Below, piece after piece: positions 47,601 to 58,453 of a stretch of 64,000 nt of DNA. Source of the stretch: Vitrella brassicaformis (lineage: Eukaryota > Sar > Vitrellaceae). Both the position numbers and the translations under genes were made by a program. The stretch's first letter is position 1; every line of letters begins with the position of its first letter. The notes under the pieces were generated by a model. The model did not search any database and was not told the DNA's origin. It was given only the letters and a program-made list of their open reading frames with translations. The stretch is taken from contig CDMY01000613.1 in NCBI GenBank assembly GCA_001179505.1, positions 213,558 to 277,557 of the forward strand, in the 5' to 3' direction.

Positions 47601-48094
47601 CGTACAGACACAAACACGAGACACACACATGCCGCCCCCCCTCTCTCTCTGTCCGTCCATCTGAGTGTGTGTGTCTCTCCCTTTCCTTCCCTGTCTCTGT
47701 CATCCCCCAACAGTCGGCCCCAATGCACGCCGGCCATTCGTACGGCCAAATGGCGTGCTCGCGCGTCTTCAGCGCCTTTTCGATGGACAGTGCCCGACCC
47801 AACATGCGGCTCAACGAGAACCTCAAGCAGGTCTACCCCAACGCCCGCGTGACCTCCTTCATCGACAGCGGGGCCGCCAACGCCGCCGCGCTCGACAGTA
47901 GCCTTGTGGTACTGGGGGACGAGCGACACCATCTCATGCACAGCCGTGGGGCTGGTGGGGGGGCTGGCGGGGGGGGTGGGAAGGTTGATGACCCGACAGG
48001 CCGTGACAGGTATGGCTCTGGCGCGGCACAGATGACGGTGCAGGTGGAGGATGTGGTCAGGGGCGTGCGCAAGTGGATCACCCAAACCACATGA
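41662..48094 (+). CDS. EF-hand and WD40-repeat protein (WDR49/WDR64/EFCAB8-like)
   Basis: About fifteen exons and roughly 1,500 residues. The N terminus has a helical region and an EF-hand-like segment ([29 protein letters not shown]). WD40 blades follow: [77 protein letters not shown] with [94 protein letters not shown], and [17 protein letters not shown]. Low-complexity Gln, Ser and Arg inserts interrupt the propellers. EF-hand plus WD40 fits the WDR49/WDR64/EFCAB8 group, mostly linked to motile cilia. Three introns (41920-41992, 43803-43881, 44410-44481) appear to use GC donors. The C terminus (after 47300) is unassigned. Confidence 0.78.
42364..42436. repeat. (TCCATCCG)n repeat in a WD40-gene intron
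   Basis: Alternating TCCATCCG and TCCGTCCA units fill most of this intron and end shortly before the acceptor ATCAG at 42441-42445. Confidence 0.85.
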
Positions 48095-48787
48095 CTGACA
48101 TCACATACATAATCATCATCTACCTGTGGCTGTGGGTTCGTGTGGTGTGGTGTGGTGTCTCTTCCTCCCTCCTTTGTTTGCTCGTATGTGCTGCCTGCCT
48201 GCCTGCATGCGAGTGAGTGAGTGGAGGCGTGTGGGTGGAGGTGTGACTCTGAGTGAGTGAATGGATGGATGGATGGATACTTGCAATGCATTCACTGACG
48301 ACCGTACGTGGTCCGCTCCGCTCGCTCACACCTACCATACACCCTGTCTGTCACGTCTACACACGTACGCATATATACATATGCAACCATGAGCACGGGA
48401 GGCAACAAGGGACGGAGGGAGGGAGGGAGAGCTGTCAGGACGGCCGGGGCCCGGTGGCTTGTATATATGTGTGTGTGTGTGTGTGTGTACAGGTCAACCA
48501 ACAGACGACAAGAGGGTGGTTGTGGTGGTGGAAGGCTGGCCTCAAACAGCACACGGGCACCGAACCAAGGGAAAGAAAGACTGTCGGAAGTGCCAGCCAG
48601 GAAGGAAGACGGACAGGCGCAAAAAGAGCAAGGCGCATCAATCGGTGGGTGGCTACAAGCACGGGAAAATGGGCGCACCCACCAAGGGGTCTGTCTGTCC
48701 GTCTCGGCGGTTAAAAGGTTGCTGTAGGTGAATGGTGCTGAGTAAGTGTATGTGTATGTGTCTGTGGTACACATCCCATCTCCCCAG
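48095..48787. other. Convergent spacer, simple repeats
   Basis: Between the stops of the WD40 gene (+) and the next gene (-). It contains (GTGTG)n near 48140-48160, (GAGT)n near 48210-48225, (ATGG)n at 48258-48279 and (TG)n at 48468-48488. Open frames here are driven by these repeats and none has splice or codon support. Confidence 0.45.
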
Positions 48788-49766
48788 TCACTCAGGCGGC
48801 ACATGCACCTGAGCAACCAAAGGAACACATTGTCTCTCTCTCTCTCTCTGTGTGTGTGTGCGTGCGTGTGTGTGTGTGTGTGTGCGTCTGCCGACCCACC
48901 CCGTGTTGCGCTGCATCCTCGACCCACTGCTTCAGCGTCAGCTGCTCGCCATAGTCCAGGTCCAGCCACTCCTGCATGTGCTCATACATCTTCTCGTCAT
49001 CCAGCTCACTCATCGTCTGCAGAGCGCGCCCACTCATCTTGTACTGCAACAAGCCGCCAGGCAGCCGAGCAAAACAGATAGACAGACAGACAGACACCAC
49101 CGTATGCCACACGTGTGTCAGCATTGGATGCCTCCCTTCCCTGTGACCTTTTTCAGTTTCAACGCCATGCCAGACATGACCTCATCGGGGTCGGATGCGA
49201 AGACTCTCACCACCTGCTGGAGGGTCAGCTGCACTAGAGGTGTACCCTGCACACGCCCACGACCCCCACCGCCCCCAGCACCACGGCCATGGCCACGGCC
49301 GCCACGGCCGCCAAGCCGACCCCCACCAGCAGATGCAGATCCAGACGCCGACGTAGACGCTTGACGACTAGACGACGCAGACGAGGCACCTGAAAGAATG
49401 AACGGATGGATGGCGACACAATCCATAGGATCGGACCCACTCGTCGTTTCGGCTGGGTGTGTCATAGGTATTGGTACCTGTCGCCTTCTTCCGCTTTGCT
49501 GCAGACTTTGGCACCGACTTCGCTGCGATCTCTATTGTGCGCTTCTTGTTCTTGGGCTGCTGGGGTGTCTCCTTGGCCTTCTGCTGCTTCTGCTTCTGCT
49601 CCGCCAGCCGATAGAGCGGTCGGCCTTCGGCATACGATGGCAGGATCGGCTGCTTGTCCTGCTGACGCTTCCGGTTCCTCGTGATGCGGTGGAAGGGGTC
49701 CTGTTCCTGAACCTCTTCCTCCTCCTCGACAGTGTCGTGTTGCTGCCGCTGGGCAGTGTCGTCCAT
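48788..49766 (-). CDS. Basic protein of unknown function
   Basis: Five exons. The start Met (49766) opens MDDTAQRQQHDTVEEEEEVQ, EQDPFHRITRNRKRQQDK, then PILPSYAEGRPLYRLAEQKQ and a Lys-rich nuclear-signal-like run (KNKKRTIEIAAKSVPKSAAK). A Ser/Ala then Gly/Arg-rich linker (GGRLGGRGGRGHGRGAGGGG) follows. The C-terminal folded part is QGTPLVQLTLQQVVRVFASD, PDEVMSGMALKLKKYKMSGR, ALQTMSELDDEKMYEHMQEW, LDLDYGEQLTLKQWVEDAAQ, ending HGVHVPPE. RGG-rich stretches suggest nucleic-acid binding. The frame remains open upstream through another exon, but no earlier Met is present, so that exon is probably 5' UTR. Confidence 0.55.
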
Positions 49767-51812
49767 CGTGGCGGCGGCGGTGGTGGTGTCTGCTGCAGTG
49801 GCGGGGGGACCGGACACCGTACCAACCTGAGGGCACACACCCAGGGAGGCACAGAGAGAAGGAGGCAATACACGTGTGTGGATGTTGAGACATGTGCGCA
49901 ATCACTTGTTTCCCTCTTGCCCTCGGTGTGTACCTTGGTCTGCAGCACTCGGAGCCCTGACGGAGCGGAGATCGGCACGAGATGCGCTGATGGATGTGCA
50001 ACTGCCTCACACCCACACACACAGAGAGGGAGGGGAGGGGAGGGGAAAGGCCGGATGATGCGGCACGATGCTGTGAGCGGATGCAGGCTCTCTGTCTGTC
50101 TGTCTTCCTCGGCAGATCTGACAGCTCTTTGTGAGGGAGCTCACCTCGTTCTACGTGGCGATGTGGCAGACCACCGCACCTCTATCACTGCGCCGACGCT
50201 AAGACGCTCACACAGAAAGGCGCGTCATCCAAATCGCTCCGACGGATCGCGCAAATTTCCGTTCGTCGAAAGAAGAGGTCCGCACCTGCACACCGACAAC
50301 GGCGGCAAGAAGGCGCATTTGGTCAGGCATAACCGAACAGGCAGACAGCACCGACGCACCTGATCTGACGACGCTGTGTGTGCAGCGGAGGGGGCGCCAC
50401 ACGCGCCGTTCGTCCACTGGCCTGGCCGCACCACCGACGCAAGCAGCAGATGACCAACAAGCCCTGATCAACGACGTGGGCAACTGAGAGATTTCGGCGA
50501 GCACGCCAGACGCCGCATGAGAGAGCATTAGGCGGCTGTGCGGCTGCCGTTCATGGGATGCCGTCGGCGAAGTGCCTTGGCGGCCATCGCAGCTGACCGC
50601 CACTGCGTCAGAGGAGCAAGACCTCAGGGACCCTCTTACACGGCCGCTGTCCGTCGACGTCTTCAGTCAGTTGACTTGGCCGGAGAGACTGCCGAGCCCC
50701 CGGGCGGCAAGGGCGGTGCTGCAGTAATGAGCGGGCGGCGTCTGAGAGGCCAAGGGGACGCCGTGTGGGTCACCAGACGAGAGGGATGAGCGGAGCAAAT
50801 GAGCACACTGTCAGGAGAGCGAAGAGGGTGAGGTGAGAAGGTGAGCCAGCAATCCACAGCATCACATCTCACGGCGTCCTCGATGTCTGACTGTGTCCGG
50901 GAGGATTGGACGGGAGGGAGATCTTCTTGTGTGCGACCCTAGCTCGCAAACGACTCATAAGGATTTTTGAGACCTTTTGTGTTGTTTGTGTTCAACGGGG
51001 AGTTTAGGAATTGGCGTGTGTGTGGCGATCTGAAAGGGGTAGCGGTGATCCGACGCTTTGTTGATTTGCACGGCTTCTGAAGGCTCTAAGGCTTCAAGAG
51101 ATTTCACAGGTAAGATGGACACCTTCAGAGCCGCACGCACACGCACCTGTGGCTGTGGTGCTGCGGTGCGTCGCTTCTTTTATCAGCAGAGTGTGTGTGA
51201 GTGCGCCATCGGCCGGAGTCGTCAGAGAGGAGCCGCCAGCCGCACGTCCAGCGGTCTTTTTGCCGAACAGATCTGTGCTTGTTCCGTGGGTCAGCTGCGC
51301 AACACAGAGAGCAACACAGCACTGCACTGTGACTGCAGCGGCCATTGGAAGAGACAGTTCTTCTTTTCCTGTGTGCGCTTTCTTTCAGGTGAGTTGCGGC
51401 TGCAGTCTGAGATCATGCAGGGCAGTAACTGTTTGCCAGATGACCGCTCGTGTCCTAAAGGGAAGCGAGGTAGAGTCGCTTGTATTGAACTGTGAGAGGC
51501 AGCTAGCTGCATCGGTGCATGTGTTAGCGCGTGGCTGCACGTACATGTAGACTGAGACATGTGATCTGAGCAGCAGCAGCTAACGCGCTTCTTACGGTGA
51601 TCGAGTGGGACACATGCAGTGCAGGTGGCATGTAGTTGTTAAGGGTCAGTCAATTCAGAAGAGGAAGCAAACGGCCAAAAGCCTCATTCATCCAATGTCC
51701 GCTAGTTACATACACACATACACACACAAACAGCGATACACTACACCCCTCCTCGAACAAACACGAGGCGGCCTATCTGTCTAGCAAGAACGAACACCAC
51801 TCATTGCCTACC
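49767..51812. other. Two-kilobase region without a confident gene
   Basis: It starts with the 5' flank and likely non-coding exons of the gene ending at 48788 (donor-like GTGAGC at about 50153). From 50200 to 51640 the sequence lacks the usual microsatellites. AGCTCGCAAA occurs at 50941-50950, a 10-of-11 match to the promoter motif in divergent spacers, which hints at a transcription start. A weak Cys-containing ORF follows (listed separately). Confidence 0.4.
51115..51495 (+). CDS. Weak candidate small Cys-containing ORF
   Basis: A Met-initiated frame of about 126 codons (MDTFRAARTRTCGCGAAVRR..., ending GRVACIEL) lies 165 bp downstream of the promoter-like AGCTCGCAAA. It contains plausible splice signals (a donor CACAG/GTAAG just before its Met, and an acceptor TTTCAG inside), so the true product may differ. 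No family is recognised. It could equally be part of a non-coding transcript. Confidence 0.2.
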   Translation: MDTFRAARTRTCGCGAAVRRFFYQQSVCECAIGRSRQRGAASRTSSGLFAEQICACSVGQLRNTESNTALHCDCSGHWKRQFFFSCVRFLSGELRLQSEIMQGSNCLPDDRSCPKGKRGRVACIEL

Positions 51813-54800
51813 CTACAGGGCACCGAACCATTGGGACAGCCAGGCGGCGTCTGCCACATCGTTGAGTGCGCCCGGCATGCTGGGCGCCTGCGGCCAGTCG
51901 ACGGCATCGTAGAAGAGCCTGCTGCTGGAGAATAGAGGGGTGGACCAGCCGGCAATGAACTCCAACGCCTCGTTGTACACTTCGTCTGCCTGCACACCAC
52001 ACCACACCACACCACACCGCACCACCAACAAACAAACGACGAGAGACGTGACGGACGGACACCACCACGAGCGGGCCAAGCTGCCTGTCTCTGCTCTCCG
52101 CGTATGTGGCCGTCCTTGCCTTGTCGTTGAGGTACTGTTCGAGTGCCATGGGGCCGATGCCGGGGTTGGAGGTCAGGTATGAGGACACAAGGTTGGCGGC
52201 CTCGATGGTGCGCATGTACAGGTGGTCGTTGAATGCACGAACCTTGCTGGGCTCGCTCATATACTGCCTGTCGAACTGCAGCCAGGGCACACGACACGGA
52301 AGAAACATGAGGTCGGTGAGACAGTGTGTACGCTGCGTGGCAGAGAATCGATCCCTGACGGGTGTCTGTCCCCTCACCACCTACTCTACTCACCCCTTTC
52401 TTCTTGGTGGTGACTTTTTCGGCGAACCTGTCGATCCTCTCGCCGACTTGTCTCTTCTGGCCCTCCCACCCGAGGTCCGCCACTCTGGTGGGCACCCTCT
52501 CCCCCATCATGCCCCCGCTAATCGTCCCGCCAGACGAGGGCTGCAGATGGAACTGCACGATAGTCGCCACATCCATGGCCGTCAAGCCGGGAAACAGTGG
52601 CGGCGTGACCCCCGGTATCCCTCCACCCAAAACCGGATCCAGCAAAGACGGACCGGTCTGGAGCGGCATCAGCTCGTTCAAGAGGTCCGTCTCGGCGGGC
52701 TGGAGGAGGGACGACGTGCCTCCTGTGAGGCCGGGGAGGAGTGACGGCTGCTGCTGCTGCTGGGGGGTGAGGAGTGCCTCGGCCTCGCTGAGGATGCCCT
52801 GGGCGGCCGCAGCACCGCCGTCCACAATGCCAGAGGTGGTGGCAGCGATGCCGCCCAGGGGATCGACGCCCATGCCCATGCCCATGCCGCCCATGCCGAC
52901 TCCCATGCCGATGCCTGCGAGCGGCTGGGTCACCATCGATTCCAGGCTCGATGCAGCTCGTCGCACGAGGTAGTCGTCCTGACAAGCATACATCAACACA
53001 CACACACATACGTCAGCTTTGTGGGTAACTCAGTGAGAGACTGACCACGAGATTGGTTGAGAGGAGGCTTGTGGATGTGGGGGCGAAGCCCAGCTGCAGC
53101 CTTCTCCTCCGGCTGTTGGCAGCCCTCCCCCTGACGAGGCCGTCGAAGAATGTCGTCACCTCGGTTCTGACGCTGGTCATGGCCTCGGTGCCGAGACTGG
53201 TGATGGCCGTGGGGGTCAGGATGGCCTGGATGACCTTGTCAATGTCGCCCGCCTGGATGGAACCGGCCTTGTCCATGGTACCCTTGACCGCCTTCTCCGC
53301 ATCGGTGCTTCACGAAGAGAACGAAAGACAGAAAGACACACACACACACATACACTCATGACGATGGACGGGCTGGGCTGCATCTGTGTGGTTGATACGA
53401 TACCCACACAGACACGTGTCTGGATGCTTCTCACTTACTATTGTGGGTTGATGAGGGCATCGAATCTGTAGAGGTAGGCGCCCAGCAGCTCCTCACCCAT
53501 CGACATGATGTAGTTGGCCGGCTCCTCAACTATACACACACACACACACACAGAGACTGCGAATATGTGTGTGACGTTCTGCCTCACTTGTGTGTGTGAT
53601 GATGTTTTCGATGAAGGCCGTGATGTCCTTCATAAAGTTGGGAAGCTCTGAGAGCGGCAGTTGAGTCAAGTATGTGATGAGCTGCACACACACACACACA
53701 CACACGCACAGACGAATGACAGACACACAAATGGAGATGACGTGCAATGTCTCCCTCCTCCCTCCCCTCCGAGGAATCTGTGCTATGCCAGGTCATGGTG
53801 CAGTGCACTGGACGCCCACTTTGTTTAGGTTGCCGTATGTGAAGGGTGCAACCATGTCGATGAAGCCGTGGAAGTGATCCGGGTCGAACAGAGGCATCAT
53901 GCCCCACACCTGACACACACACAGACACCGTGAGACACATTAGATGGGTGCGCGGGGAGGAGAGAACCTCTGCGCATCCACCCGTCCACCCATACCGTCT
54001 TTGCGACTTTCTCCAGGAAGGAGACCGCGAGTTTGAGGATCTCCATCGGGTGCCCCGCGAACTTCTTGAACCCTGCCAGCCACTTGGCCGTCAGCTCTTT
54101 ACCCCTGTCCGGGAGCTTCCCCAGGATCTCGGTGAATTCCTTGAGGAAAGGGATGTCCGGGGTCACGATCGACCCGCCATAGGTCAGCACGTCCAGGAAG
54201 GGGATAGTGGGCGTCGGGAGGCTGCCCGCGAGGCCCGCCAGCGACCCCGCGATCTTGCTGGGGACGACCAGGAGCTCCTCGAAGGGGTTGTAGATGGGCA
54301 GGCCTTTCGGAAACCCGGCCGGGGGCGGGGGAATGAGGTCAAGGAGGCCCTTGAAGTACTTGTCCACATGGAGGAGGTCCGGCACGTGGGGCAGCACTGG
54401 GGGCAGGTAGGGCAGCTTGAAGTAGGCCCCGACGAAGTGCTCGGCGATGGCGAGCCACTCATGGGCGAGCCTCTCGACGAGGCCCTGGATCTCTTTGACC
54501 ACGGGCGGCGTCGTGATGGCCGTGGGGAGCAGCATCGACAGGTGGGAGCTGCTCAGCTGGCCCAGCAGGACGTGGTAGCCATCCACCTGACATACACACA
54601 CATACACACACATATATAGCAAAGCATCTGTGGCTGTCCCATCCCACCCCCGATTCTTCCAACTATCCCTCACTCACCGCGAGTTTGGGCAGGTACTGGT
54701 CGAACAGTGTCTTCTGGTCATGTCCCGCCTCCTTGTGATGTCCGTCGCCGCCCAGCCGCAGCAGCTCCAAAAAGGGCGCCAGGACGTGCTCCAGGAAGCC

Positions 54801-57800
54801 TCCCCACTCATCCGGACTCAGCAGGTCCATGACCGGCTTGGGCAGCCCTGTCAGGAGAGAGGGCGTGATCTCGTAGCCACCCTTGAGAGCGTCCTGGAAG
54901 AGCTTGAACAGCCCCTTGTCGAAGCTGTCGGCCAAGCGCTCGATCGCGGGAATGCGCAGCTGGGCGTCCTTGATGATCGCCGCGGCCACGTCTCTGAGGT
55001 AATTGGCGCGAGATTTCTCGTTGACGGGGCCTGACAGGTCGAAGTAGCGACGGAACTCGCGCAGCACTGCACACGCAACGTCATGCAACAGACACAGACA
55101 CACCACGTAGCGGGAGGGTACATGTCTCTGCCGCTGCTGCTGGTGCAGAGGTGTGTGTCTGAATGTCTCACTCTTGCCGCCCTCATGCGAGACGAAGTTG
55201 ATGGATGCGACGTCCCAGAATCCGCCGCTGAGAATCTTGCTGAATGGCTCGAAGGCCTTGACGAGCTCCTTGACGAACATGTCCAAGATCTCCATAGTCT
55301 TGCTCAAAGGGCTCTTGAAGAAACCGGCCAAGGCCTTAGTCGCAGCGCCGCCACCAATGGGCTTCGTCAGCTCGGGCTTCGTCAGCTCACCCTACGCACA
55401 CAATCGAGCAGAGATGCAGGCGGGACCCCCACGATTGCCCGTCCGGACCATCAGGTGGGATGCGAGATCGTCGAGGTGCGTGAGTGCGTCGAGGGGCTGG
55501 AAGTGGGGCACCTTGACGGGCGGGGGTGGCAGGAACGGCAGCTTGGGGAACATCTCGGCGTACGTCCTGGCCTCGTAGAACAGCTGCACTCACACACAAC
55601 AAAGACGGAGGGGGACATCCATTGCTTCTGTGGGTCTGTGCTGTGTGGGGGTGCTGTGCTGTGCCGGGCTGTGCTGTGCTGTGCTGTGCTGTGTGTGTCT
55701 GGCGTCACCTCCTTGGCCAAGCGGGTCATGAACTCATAGACATCGGTTGTCACCTCTGCCCGCAAGAACCAAGAAAAACTACATATTATAATCGACTGGT
55801 GCAGCAGCAGCACTCTCTTTCTCACTCTCTGCGTATCCGGCAGCTGGCTGGAGCAGCTTGAAGCCCTCAATAACATTGACGCTCATCATGTTTTCGAAGA
55901 CGTGCTTCTCCGCCTCGCAGTCGGCCTTCTCGCATGAGTAGCCGCCCGCCGCGAGAATCTTGTGGAAGGTGGCGGCGAGCTGCTGCATCATGTGGACGAA
56001 TGGCGCCAGGGCCTCCTGCAGAAAGGTGTGGAGCTCCAGGTCGGTATACTCGACTATCTTGCCGTTGCGGTCGCCCATGAAGATGTCGGCCAGGGGCTTC
56101 AGCAAGTCGTATCCAATGGAGATCGGCTGGATGGCGGTGCTGAGCAGCGTAGGCTCTCGCTCAATCCCCAGGTTCGTTATGTACACCTCGCCGGCGGCTT
56201 GGTTCTTGCTTGGGGGCTTGCTGGGGTCGTACATGAGGCGCCGTCTGGCCTTGGGGCCGAATGTCTGGCTGAAGAAGAGGTCGCAGAGGGACTTCTCAAA
56301 GGACTTGTCCGGGAAGCGATCGCAAGTGGGGATGCGGGCCGTGACGCCGGCCAGGAGCTCCGTGGCGAGCTTCTCGAAGTAGCTCAGCAGCTCATTTCGA
56401 GGAAGCTTATCCACCCACCCCTTGCCCATCTTCAGAAACGTCTCAACATCTGAAGAAGGGATGTGGTGCGAGCGTGTGTGTATGGCGGGTTCTGTCTCTC
56501 TCTCTCTTGTCTGTCGATAGGGTTGCGTACACTTGGCAGCCGTGTGCGAGATGAAGTCGCGAAAAGCGTCCGCATAGCCTTTGAATTCGCCGGCGATGGT
56601 GGTCCACACGCCGAGGGCTTGATTGTACATGGGCATCACGAAGTCGTTGAGGAATGTCTCAATCGGCTCGATCATGACTTCCAGCCCCAAAGCGGGCAAA
56701 ACCATTCCCAGTTCTTCCTTGCCGGTGGGCTGCCTGTTGGCAAACATGCCCTGAATATACAGCCAAGGGAGACACAAGAGACGCGAAAGCAGGCTTTGTA
56801 GGTCATTATGGTTTATCAGCCCTTATATTGTGGATACGTGTCGTATACTACCGAGATAAGCTTGGTGAGATCGTCCAGCACAGAAAGCGGCAGGAAGTCG
56901 ACTTCCGGCGATGTGTAGAGGCTCCAGCCCTTGGGCCCCAGCGTCTCTAGGTCAAAAGCGATCAGGCTCTGCAGGTCGACAATTTCGCCGGGGAATTTGG
57001 TGGGGATTCCTGTGAGCAGGTCCAACGCCTCCTGAGGCAGAAAACAAGCCAGACAGCATGACACATCTTCTGCAGAAGTGAATGCTCGAGGAACATGATT
57101 AGTCAATTGACCGACTGTCGGCGTGTCTCGCCGTCTGTCTGTCTGTCTGTCATCCTTTTGGCTACCCTGATGATCGTGTCGCTATCGAATTTGAGCAGCT
57201 CCTCAATGCTGCCTGAAGCAAGCGTGAATGAGTGAGTGTCGATCTTCTTATGTTTCCAGCTACTGTCAAGTTTGAGAGCTACCTTCGAAGTAGAAGTAGG
57301 GCGGCAGATGGCGGGCCAGCTCGGCAGCACGGGTCGTCACGTAGCCCAGCATAGACGACACCGTGTCCGGAGGGTGGCTGCCCACACGAATCGCCGCACG
57401 CGTCTTGGCCACAACTGCACCCACAACGGCACGCACAATCAAAATGCGTCTTCATTATGCACACATGGCGATGCATGTCTCCCGTGTGTTGTGTGCGTAT
57501 CGACCGAGCTGCAGGAACTCCAGGAGTTTGGGGTAGACAGTGGGCTCGTATCCCTGGAGGTCGGGGAGCTTCATGAGGCTCTCCAGCCTGAGTGGCGTGC
57601 CCACGACGATGGCCTTGCGCAGCAGGTCCTCCAGGCCCTCGGCCATAGTCTTGGGAGTGTCCATGCCGGCCTCCACTGCCGCGGAGAGCAGGCTGTCCAA
57701 GTCCCATCGCAGGGGGAACTCATCACTCAGCAACTCTGAACGAGGTACCACAAACGAAGAAGCAAACGAACAAGCAGAGAAACGAGCGCCACTCAAGTTG

Positions 57801-58206
57801 GTGCACGTAGCTCTTGCTTGTCCTCATCGTGTACTTGGCGGCTCGTAGTTTCGAATAGCTACTGGGAATGCAGTCGCAGTTGTGGCAACCAAACTGATCG
57901 TAACCCCAAGCAGACCAGAAAGCATTTGTGGGATGGCCAGACAACACATGCATTCCAGATGCCCGCCCACCTTTGTGTGAATGCCGCCATGTCGGCAGCC
58001 GCCGCCCCCGCTGTGTCGATGAGAGTCGGCTCCAGGAAGGAGGTGGCACCTGACCATTACCCAAGCACACACACGGACGCATCTCGCCATGATACGTGCT
58101 TCACGATGACGTTGCGTGTCAGCTTGCCAGTACCGGGGGTCTGGGCCATCACGGGGGCCGCCAGGAGGCAGCAGAGGGCGGTCAGGAGCACGACGACGGG
58201 CTTCAT
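51813..58206 (-). CDS. Very large secreted protein of unknown family
   Basis: About twenty exons, roughly 1,450 residues. Signal peptide: MKPVVVLLTALCCLLAAPVM with likely cleavage after AQ. Exon joins kept the frame throughout once donors were chosen by phase (for example CCCG/GTACTG in exon 1). The mature chain is mainly amphipathic helix with recurring Leu-Pro phrases: DLDSLLSAAVEAGMDTPKTM, EALDLLTGIPTKFPGEIVDL, MLREFRRYFDLSGPVNEK, GYHVLLGQLSSSHLSMLLP, LPYLPPVLPHVPDLLHVDKY, EFTEILGKLPDRGKELTAKW. Near the C terminus there is a Met-Gly run (GIGMGVGMGGMGMGMGVDPL) and a Leu/Pro-rich segment. It has few Cys and no obvious membrane helix apart from the leader. The last intron (51990-52119) has a GC donor, AAG/GCAAGG. 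I do not recognise the family; a structural or matrix protein is possible. Confidence 0.72.
51990..52119 (-). other. Candidate GC-AG intron
   Basis: On the minus strand the exon ends AACGACAAG and the intron starts GCAAGG; it ends GTGTGCAG before GCAGACGAAGTG. This joins YLNDK to ADEVYNEALEFIAG in phase 0. AG/GCAAG is the classic GC-donor context. Confidence 0.6.
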
Positions 58207-58453
58207 TAGCAGTGGGAGGGGGAAGAAAGGGAGGGAGGGAACTTCTCTGGGGCCGGGTGTTTTAGGGTAAGCTGTGAAGAGTAGTGAGACTAGCTCGCTC
58301 CCTTTTGTTGTCCCTTTCCTCCTTTCTCCTCCCTTTCTCCCCTTCCCCTCCTCCCCCCCCGTTTTTCCTTTCGCTCCCATCTCACCAACACCCACATGGC
58401 AGTCGACAGGTGCGCCTGGTGCAGCCATTGAGAGCTGTGCGTACACTGCTGCC
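58207..58453. promoter_or_regulatory. Divergent promoter, large secreted protein / esterase
   Basis: About 247 bp between the inferred starts. TTTTAGGGTA at 58260-58269 is the reverse complement of a telo-box-like ACCCTAAAA. A strong pyrimidine tract occupies 58313-58376. Confidence 0.45.

Noticed and set aside
48292..48969. 225-codon minus-strand open frame
   Set aside because: Composed of His/Thr repeats from (CA)n and overlaps the terminal exon and intron of the gene at 48788-49766.
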